A stretch of DNA of 64,000 nt from Erysipelotrichaceae bacterium (GTDB taxonomy: Bacteria; Bacillota_I; Bacilli_A; Erysipelotrichales; Erysipelotrichaceae): positions 1-64,000 of the forward strand of contig JAFYHQ010000029.1 of assembly GCA_017539105.1 (NCBI GenBank), written 5' to 3'. Below are positions 58,393 to 64,000 of this stretch, piece after piece. Made by a program: the position numbers and the translations under genes. A model generated the notes under the pieces. It was given only the letters and a program-made list of their open reading frames with translations, was not told the origin of the DNA and made no database searches. Each line of letters starts with the position of its first letter. Within the stretch, counting starts at the first letter, position 1.

Positions 58393-58773
58393 TTATTCTT
58401 TTTCGGTTGCTTTTACGATCTCGGAATCAGCGTTGTTTACGACAGACTGAATACCATTCTTGCAGGCAGGCTTGCCATTATATCCTTCGGAACGACCGAT
58501 TGGCTGGCCATTGGCAGCGATCAGACGGAAATAGTATTTCTCATCTTTGCCCAGATAGATCTGGAACTTCGGATTCTTCTGTTCTACCGGTTTTTCCAGA
58601 GTCAGGTCCTCGATCGGAGCAACCGGCGCATTTGCCTTGACGCTTCTGATACCTTTCAAAGCGCCATTTCTAGCCTTGTACATCTGAGAAGTCAGGATGA
58701 TCTCCTTGTTCTTTGCATGTAAATTGAAATGATATTTGCCGCTATCAGACTTCTTAATAATATAACTGCCCAT
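58393..58773 (-). CDS. DUF1508 (YegP-like) two-repeat protein
   Basis: 126 residues with AGGAGG eight bases before the ATG. Two copies of the YegP/DUF1508 unit: KYHFNLHAKNKEIILTS then YKARNGALKGIRSV, and KYYFRLIAANGQPIGRSEGY then ACKNGIQSV. The family is widespread and small; its function is unknown. No signal peptide. It is transcribed alone on the minus strand. Confidence 0.85.
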   Translation of the reverse strand: MGSYIIKKSDSGKYHFNLHAKNKEIILTSQMYKARNGALKGIRSVKANAPVAPIEDLTLEKPVEQKNPKFQIYLGKDEKYYFRLIAANGQPIGRSEGYNGKPACKNGIQSVVNNADSEIVKATEKE

Positions 58774-58925
58774 TGTTTTCCTCCTGTATATTATTTCTTT
58801 AACTTTATTTTAAGATGGCACCAGTGCTTTTTTCAAGTGAAACCGCTTTCGGATGACAGGAATACCTGAAAGATGATAAAAAAGAAATGACTCTTGGACC
58901 GATTTAGTGTTATTATCATAGTGAT

Positions 58926-59001
58926 GGAGGATTAGCTCAGTCGGGAGAGCGCGCCCGTCACATGGGTGAGGTCGCAGGTTCAAGCCCTGTATCCTCCACC
59001 A
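58926..59001 (+). tRNA. tRNA-Val(CAC)
   Basis: 76 nt with CCA encoded. Acceptor GGAGGAT/ATCCTCC pairs fully. D-arm GCTC/GAGC. Anticodon stem CGCCC/GGGTG with loop GTCACAT gives anticodon CAC for Val codon GUG. T-arm GCAGG/CCTGT with loop TTCAAGC. Terminator follows at 59013. Confidence 0.85.
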
Positions 59002-59012
59002 TCGCAGCATTC

Positions 59013-59038
59013 CGGACTTCCTTGAGGAGTCCGTTTTT
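59013..59038 (+). terminator. Terminator of the tRNA gene
   Basis: CGGACTTC, loop CTTGA, GGAGTCCG, then five T. Eight pairs with one G-T. Confidence 0.85.
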
Positions 59039-59056
59039 ATTTCTTTGTTTTTATAT

Positions 59057-59062
59057 TAAAAT
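59057..59062 (+). promoter_or_regulatory. -10 box six bases before mnmE
   Basis: TAAAAT ends six bases before the ATG at 59069. No ribosome site is present, so a leaderless mRNA is likely. Confidence 0.45.
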
Positions 59063-59068
59063 GATGTT

Positions 59069-60379
59069 ATGTTGAATGATACGATCTGTGCGATATCTAC
59101 CGCGTTGAAAGATGGCGCCATTTCGATCGTCCGGATGTCCGGAGAGGATGCTTTTTCTATTATTAAAGAGATTTCCGATCTCAAAGAAACCGTTCCCAAC
59201 CGTATCGCATACGGACACATTATAGACAACGGCGAGATCATCGACGAGGTGCTGATTTCCTGCTTCGGCAAGGGTCATTCCTATACCTGCGAGGACATGG
59301 TGGAGATCAACTGCCACGGGGGAGTCTATGTGACGAAGATGATCCTGAATCTTTTGCTGCAGAAAGGCTGCAGGCTGGCGGAACCGGGAGAATTCACCAA
59401 GCGGGCCTATCTGAACGGGCGAATCGATCTGAGCGAAGCAGACGCGATCAACGACCTTGTACGGGCGGAGAGCGATATTCAGGCACGTTCGGCAATACGG
59501 GGCCTGAATGGTTCGATCGAACGCTTATTGACTCCATTGATGGATGAAATGAAAGATGTCTTATCCATGATCGAAGTCAATATCGATTATCCCGAATATG
59601 AAGATGAGAAACAGATGACCAATGATGTCATCAAACCATATATCCTGAAGTGGCAGAAACAGGCACAGGAAATGATTGAGAAAGCCGAGCGCTTTTCTCT
59701 GGTCAAAGACGGGATCGATACCGTTATCATCGGGAAACCGAATGTCGGAAAATCTTCGTTATTAAATGCTTTGCTGGAACAGGACAAAGCGATCGTCACG
59801 GACATCGAAGGAACGACCAGGGATCTGGTGGAAGGCAAGGTACGTCTAAAGGATATCACCCTGAATCTGATCGATACTGCTGGATTAAGAGAAACGCAAG
59901 AACGCATCGAACAGATCGGCATCGCCAAGACTTATGAAGCCATCGACAAGGCGGATCTGATCATTATCGTTCTTGACAGCGCCAATATCGATGAAAAGGA
60001 TAAAGAATTACTGGAAAGATACAAGGACCGCGATCATATCGTCGTCTACAATAAATCGGATCTGAAAGAAACCGGAGAGATCCGGATCAGCGCATTGCAT
60101 GCGGATATCGCATCGCTGACCGATTATCTCAACGACAAGTATCAGGAAGATATCGACCTGATCGATGAGGATGTCCTCAACAACGAGCGTCAGATCGCTT
60201 TGATGAAGCAGTGTCTCAATGAACTGGACCAGATGACCGTTCATATCGATGAGGCTCCTCTGGATATGGTTATCACCGATCTGGAGGAGGCATATCATTA
60301 CTTATGCCAGATACTGGGAAAGGAATATCAGGAGGATCTGATTGATCACATGTTCAGAAACTTCTGCCTGGGTAAATAA
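59069..60379 (+). CDS. mnmE: tRNA modification GTPase MnmE
   Basis: 436 residues. N-terminal folate-binding domain (TICAISTALKDGAISIVRMSGE). Central G domain: GKPNVGKSSLLNALL, TDIEGTTRD, DTAGLRETQ and NKSDL. The C-terminal end is the catalytic CLGK. With MnmG it modifies U34 of certain tRNAs. The start has no Shine-Dalgarno site. Its stop abuts the tatD-like start. Confidence 0.95.
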   Translation: MLNDTICAISTALKDGAISIVRMSGEDAFSIIKEISDLKETVPNRIAYGHIIDNGEIIDEVLISCFGKGHSYTCEDMVEINCHGGVYVTKMILNLLLQKGCRLAEPGEFTKRAYLNGRIDLSEADAINDLVRAESDIQARSAIRGLNGSIERLLTPLMDEMKDVLSMIEVNIDYPEYEDEKQMTNDVIKPYILKWQKQAQEMIEKAERFSLVKDGIDTVIIGKPNVGKSSLLNALLEQDKAIVTDIEGTTRDLVEGKVRLKDITLNLIDTAGLRETQERIEQIGIAKTYEAIDKADLIIIVLDSANIDEKDKELLERYKDRDHIVVYNKSDLKETGEIRISALHADIASLTDYLNDKYQEDIDLIDEDVLNNERQIALMKQCLNELDQMTVHIDEAPLDMVITDLEEAYHYLCQILGKEYQEDLIDHMFRNFCLGK

Positions 60380-61138
60380 ATGAACTGGCTGGATTCCCAT
60401 TGTCACATCAACGATGAAGCCTTCCGCGAGGATCTGCAGGATGTGCTGGATCGCATGGCAGAAAATGAAGTCACGAAAGCGATGATCATTTCTTCCTATC
60501 TCGAAGATTATGAATATGCGCTGCAGATTCATGATGAGCGTATCGCGTTCAAACGTTCCTTAGGCATCTATCCCGGAGATGTCGATGAGGTCGATGAAAA
60601 ACTCTTCGACAGCTACGTCCGGCATTACCATGATGAAGAATGCGTGGCGGTAGGCGAGATCGGTCTGGACTATCACTGGCAGAAGCACAACATTCTCCGT
60701 CAGAAAGAGATCTTCGCCCGACAGCTCGATATTGCCACACAGCTGAACAAGCCCGTCATCATCCACAGCCGGGATGCGATACAGGATACCTATGATGTCC
60801 TGAAAGCCCATCCCTGCAAAGCCGTCATGCATTGCTACTCCGACAGCATGGAGATGGCCAAAGAATTCGTCAGACTCGGCTGCTACATTTCTATCAGCGG
60901 GACCGTGACCTGGAAGAACGCAAAGGAACCTCTGAGAGTTATCCGAAACGTTCCCCTGGACCGCTTGCTGATCGAAACGGATTGTCCTTATCTGACGCCA
61001 TCACCCCATCGCGGAGAACGGAACGAACCTTCCTTTGTCGTCCATACCGGCAAAAAGATCTGCGAAGAACTGGGTCTGGAAGAAGAAACATTTAAAAAAC
61101 AGTTAAATGAAAATTATCATAGATTGTTTGGGTTATAA
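60380..61138 (+). CDS. tatD: TatD-family metal-dependent deoxyribonuclease
   Basis: 252 residues, starting one base after mnmE's stop. It has DSHCHINDEAF, EIGLDYHW, HSRDA, MHCYSDS and ETDCPYLTPSPHRG. These metal-binding motifs define TatD/YcfH-like nucleases acting on DNA ends. The usual role is DNA repair or processing. Translation is probably coupled to mnmE. Confidence 0.92.
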   Translation: MNWLDSHCHINDEAFREDLQDVLDRMAENEVTKAMIISSYLEDYEYALQIHDERIAFKRSLGIYPGDVDEVDEKLFDSYVRHYHDEECVAVGEIGLDYHWQKHNILRQKEIFARQLDIATQLNKPVIIHSRDAIQDTYDVLKAHPCKAVMHCYSDSMEMAKEFVRLGCYISISGTVTWKNAKEPLRVIRNVPLDRLLIETDCPYLTPSPHRGERNEPSFVVHTGKKICEELGLEEETFKKQLNENYHRLFGL

Positions 61139-61156
61139 TAGGAAAGAGGTATCGTT

Positions 61157-61903
61157 ATGGAATATGTAATTTATGCTTTGATGGTCATCCTGCTGCTTTA
61201 TATCATTTACCGCAACTATCAGATGATCAAGACATTCAAGAAAAACAAGAAATATATCGACTGCTACCAGTCGCTGCTTCGTTATGAAGAAGATGCCCCC
61301 GGCAAGATCGATGCGTTCCTGGCGGAACAGAAAGATGCCGAATATATCAATAAGGGCAAGATCCTTAAACTATATCAGCAGATCCGTAACGATGAGAGCT
61401 ATACGGATACGCTGAATGAGCTGGATCTCAACAGCATCTTTTTCCAAAAAGGGAAAGCATCGAAGCAGAAGATCAGTCTCAATGCGGATGTGTTTGTCTG
61501 GCTGTATCTGATTCTGGCGATTGCCCGCAAGAAATCCAAGTTCGATATCATTGATACGATGAAGGATAAGATCGAAGCATTGGGTCTGGAGAACCGTCTG
61601 GAAGTCAAAGAAACCAGAGCGATCCTGGATGCGCTGTATGAACGCGGAGATGGCGGAGCTGCTTTCCTGAATGATATCCTGGAAGGCAACTACATCGAAT
61701 ATGACTACGACAAGAACCTGATTGCTTTGTTCAAACGATTTGCAGCAGCGACGCTGGCATATGCTTCCGAACCGATCGAAGAGTACTATCAGGGAGAATT
61801 GCGCGATTTCGCAGGTACGCTGATCGGCGAGAACTACATGAACAATCTCGATATTATCGAGAAGTATCCGCCTCATACGAAGGAAGAAGAAAACAAAGAG
61901 TGA
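61157..61903 (+). CDS. N-terminally membrane-anchored protein of unknown function
   Basis: 248 residues, AAAGAGG before the ATG. One membrane helix at residues 3-17 (YVIYALMVILLLYIIY) and a cytoplasmic domain, probably alpha-helical (FLAEQKDAEYINKGKILKLYQ). No family is recognised. Its end overlaps the pth start (GTGA), so it is translated with pth. A housekeeping role is inferred from position. Confidence 0.6.
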   Translation: MEYVIYALMVILLLYIIYRNYQMIKTFKKNKKYIDCYQSLLRYEEDAPGKIDAFLAEQKDAEYINKGKILKLYQQIRNDESYTDTLNELDLNSIFFQKGKASKQKISLNADVFVWLYLILAIARKKSKFDIIDTMKDKIEALGLENRLEVKETRAILDALYERGDGGAAFLNDILEGNYIEYDYDKNLIALFKRFAAATLAYASEPIEEYYQGELRDFAGTLIGENYMNNLDIIEKYPPHTKEEENKE

Positions 61904-62457
61904 AACTGATCGTCGGTTTAGGAAATCCCGGAAAGCAGTATGAAAAGACCCGTCACAATGTGGGTTTTTTCGTCATAGATGAATTGTGCCAGAAACTGGG
62001 AGTGGAGCTGGATAAAAAGAAATGCAAGGCTATCTACGGAACATTTATGTACAAGGGAGAAAAAATCATACTGGCAAAGCCTCAGACCTATATGAACCTT
62101 TCCGGAGAATCCGTGCAGAGTCTGATGCATTTCTATCAGCTGTCAGAGGAAGATCTGATCGTAATCCATGATGATCTGGATCTGCCGGTAGGCAAGCTTC
62201 GTTTACGGATGAAAGGCTCTTCCGGAGGACAGAAAGGGATGGGGAATATCATCACCCATCTGCATAGTTCCGATATCAGCCGTATCCGTATCGGTATCGG
62301 GAACGATAAACAGATCGATACGAAAGATTACGTGCTTTCCCGTTTCCATAGGGAAGAAATACCCGCAATCAGAGAAGCCGTGAAAAAAGCGGCCGAGGCC
62401 GTGATCTATTCCTTTGACCATCGTTTCGATGAAGTCATGTCCATTTACAATCAATGA
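61900..62457 (+). CDS. pth: Peptidyl-tRNA hydrolase
   Basis: 185 residues from a GTG that overlaps the upstream stop. Motifs are GLGNPGKQYEKTRHNVGFFVID (quoted in part; His is catalytic), KPQTYMNLSGES and HDDLDLPVGKLRL. It frees tRNA from peptidyl-tRNA after abortive translation. Its stop overlaps the mfd start (ATGA). Confidence 0.95.
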   Translation: MKLIVGLGNPGKQYEKTRHNVGFFVIDELCQKLGVELDKKKCKAIYGTFMYKGEKIILAKPQTYMNLSGESVQSLMHFYQLSEEDLIVIHDDLDLPVGKLRLRMKGSSGGQKGMGNIITHLHSSDISRIRIGIGNDKQIDTKDYVLSRFHREEIPAIREAVKKAAEAVIYSFDHRFDEVMSIYNQ

Positions 62458-64000
62458 GAAACACCGTCCTGTTAGATGAGATCAAAGATATCCTGAATGA
62501 TGATTCAGGTTTTTTAAGTTACAGCAGTCTCATCGAAGAAGCATTGAAACTGGCGCTTCTGGCGAAAGAAAGCGATGTGCCGATCATTGCGGTCAAGGAA
62601 AACAATTATCTCGTAAACAAGCTGCAGGAGATCCTGTGGTCTTATTTTACGGAAGAAGAGATCGTCAGCTATCTGCCGGAAGAATCCCTCAGGGCAGAAG
62701 AGATCGCTTCCAGCTACGAGAACCGGGCCAACCGTCTGAACAGCCTGTACAGGATCATCCGCAGCGATCAGCTGAAGATCATCCTGATTTCTCCTTACGG
62801 ATTCATCCGGCATCTTCCTCATAAGAAAGAACTCCAAGGAAAGCTTCTGAAACTCTCCAAGGATATGGAATACCGCAAAGAGGATCTGATCAGGAAACTG
62901 ACCGAACTGGGCTACGAGAAAACCAATCATGTCGAGACGCCGATGACCTATGCCTCAAGAGGCTTCATCGTCGATGTGTATTCCGTCAATTACGATCATC
63001 CGATCCGTATCGAGTTCTTCGATGATATCATCGATTCCCTGCGTTTCTTCGATAACAGTACCCAGCGCACGATCAGCGAAGCGGAAGAAGTCGAGATCTG
63101 TTTTGCGAAAGACGTCTTTTTCGATGAGGATAAGAAACGTTACCTGGAAGACAATGTCCAGGCCTTGAGCGGACAGATGGAACTGGAACTGGAATACATC
63201 AAGTCGGATGTCTATCGACAGTCCCAGTATTTCTATTACTGCTACTTCGAACAGGAACATCTTAAGGATTATGTGAAGGATTTCAAGCTCTATCTTTCGG
63301 ATGAAGAAAAGATACGCTCTCATCTGAAACTGCTGAACGATGAAAGCATCGCTTATATCCAGGAGATGTATGACGAAAAGAAGCTTCCTTTGAGGTTTGC
63401 GGTCTATGCGGACTTCCATCGCGAATGCGCAAAACAGGAAATCATTGAAGGCCGTCCGTTTGCGGCTATCAGCCCATTAAGCGAGACCGATCTTCCTTAC
63501 GGCACTCTGGATTATATCATCAGTATCATTGCCAAGGAAAAGTATGAAAAGAAACTGATCGCGGTAGAAGAGAAGCAGTATGACGAGCTTCTGCATAGTC
63601 TGGAAAAGCAGGATCTTCCATATGCGGTATTCAAGAATCAGCTGAAGGAAGGACTGAATATCGCCAGAACGAATCTGTTTGGCGGTTTTGCGATCGATTC
63701 TCTTGATCTGGCTGTCTATACGCCAAGAGAAATCTTTAAGCAGAGAACGCATATCGGCCGTTTTGCGCACAAGTATGCCGAAGCGAGGACTCTGAACTCC
63801 TATGAAGAACTCAATCCCGGAGACTATGTCGTCCATGACCAGTACGGGATCGGACGTTTCGTGGCGATCGAACGCAGGGAAGTCAACGGAATCGAATGCG
63901 ACTACCTGAAAATCATCTATAAAGGAAACGATATCCTGCTGGTACCGCTGTCGCAGTTCTCTCTGGTCAGGAAGTATGTCTCCAGCGAAGGGGCTGTTCC
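62454..64000 (+). CDS. mfd: Transcription-repair coupling factor Mfd (5' part)
   Basis: ATG 62454 overlaps the pth stop. The gene runs off the window; 515 codons are seen. The N-terminal UvrB-homology part has FIVDVYSVNYDHPIRIEFFDD. Near the end comes the RNA-polymerase-interacting domain: NPGDYVVHDQYGIGRF and LKIIYKGNDILLVPLSQFSLV. The C-terminal translocase domain lies outside. It frees stalled polymerase and recruits repair enzymes. Confidence 0.95.
   Translation, partial: MRNTVLLDEIKDILNDDSGFLSYSSLIEEALKLALLAKESDVPIIAVKENNYLVNKLQEILWSYFTEEEIVSYLPEESLRAEEIASSYENRANRLNSLYRIIRSDQLKIILISPYGFIRHLPHKKELQGKLLKLSKDMEYRKEDLIRKLTELGYEKTNHVETPMTYASRGFIVDVYSVNYDHPIRIEFFDDIIDSLRFFDNSTQRTISEAEEVEICFAKDVFFDEDKKRYLEDNVQALSGQMELELEYIKSDVYRQSQYFYYCYFEQEHLKDYVKDFKLYLSDEEKIRSHLKLLNDESIAYIQEMYDEKKLPLRFAVYADFHRECAKQEIIEGRPFAAISPLSETDLPYGTLDYIISIIAKEKYEKKLIAVEEKQYDELLHSLEKQDLPYAVFKNQLKEGLNIARTNLFGGFAIDSLDLAVYTPREIFKQRTHIGRFAHKYAEARTLNSYEELNPGDYVVHDQYGIGRFVAIERREVNGIECDYLKIIYKGNDILLVPLSQFSLVRKYVSSEGAV

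Overview
The window looks like chromosomal DNA from a low-to-mid GC anaerobic Bacillota (Firmicutes), most likely an intestinal Erysipelotrichia-type organism. This is an inference from gene content. I see class III (oxygen-sensitive) ribonucleotide reductase, LplABC/YesMN-type sugar uptake, sortase-assembled pili, Bacillota-style Shine-Dalgarno sites and the order mnmE-tatD-pth-mfd. I see no phage, insertion sequence, integrase or CRISPR array.

Regions 1-30,000 are glycan-utilisation loci. The end of a surface protein with an S-layer-like repeat and a lipoprotein with an NlpC/P60-like region come first. A tight seven-gene operon follows (1974-10563): alpha/beta hydrolase, sialate-O-acetylesterase-like SGNH enzyme, NIF3-like protein, CE2-like esterase, P-loop kinase, GH13 sucrose-phosphorylase-like enzyme and a two-domain esterase. 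Then come a MATE exporter, an oligoendopeptidase F on the minus strand and a minus-strand trio of two esterases and a DUF3237 protein. From 16950 to 30068 there is a sugar ABC importer (lipoprotein, two permeases, its own ATPase, YesL) with a YesM/YesN-type two-component system and three more hydrolases. A good catabolite-responsive (cre) match lies before the binding-protein gene. The abundance of deacetylating and esterase genes suggests a heavily acylated glycan as substrate.

Region 30,247-41,004 is a sortase pilus/surface-protein locus: signal peptidase I, LPSTG major pilin, class C sortase, several secreted or anchored proteins, a SipW-type signal peptidase, a class B sortase, and a signal-peptidase paralogue that has lost both catalytic residues, as in the streptococcal pilus factor SipA. 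Two strong hairpins separate the pilin from its sortase.

Region 41,038-46,950 is an unusual partner-switching cassette: an MscS channel, a lone STAS protein, a STAS-HAD fusion, a membrane SpoIIE phosphatase fused to an RsbW-like kinase (with an internal start for the kinase), a STAS-APH-kinase fusion and a small unknown protein. No sigma factor is present. I regard this as the strongest candidate for an undescribed signalling system.

Region 47,012-53,900 holds a 5'-nucleotidase lipoprotein, then a DNA-precursor operon: a MarR regulator fused to an NrdG activase, an NrdD reductase with a C-terminal glutaredoxin-like domain, and a thioredoxin-reductase-like flavoprotein. After it lies a 250-bp unit resembling a par/Fst-style type I toxin-antitoxin: a hydrophobic peptide of 25-40 residues on the minus strand, an opposing promoter, a shared two-way terminator, direct repeats in the two RNAs and a possible 5'-3' foldback in the peptide mRNA.

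Region 53,934-64,000 carries a ceramidase-like protein, a Cof-type HAD phosphatase, two tandem Gfo/Idh/MocA oxidoreductases, two small proteins, tRNA-Val(CAC) and the housekeeping run mnmE, tatD, an unknown membrane protein, pth and the 5' part of mfd. Several genes (10640, 18522, 41038, 56000, 59069) have a -10 box 6-8 nt before the ATG and no Shine-Dalgarno site, suggesting leaderless transcripts.
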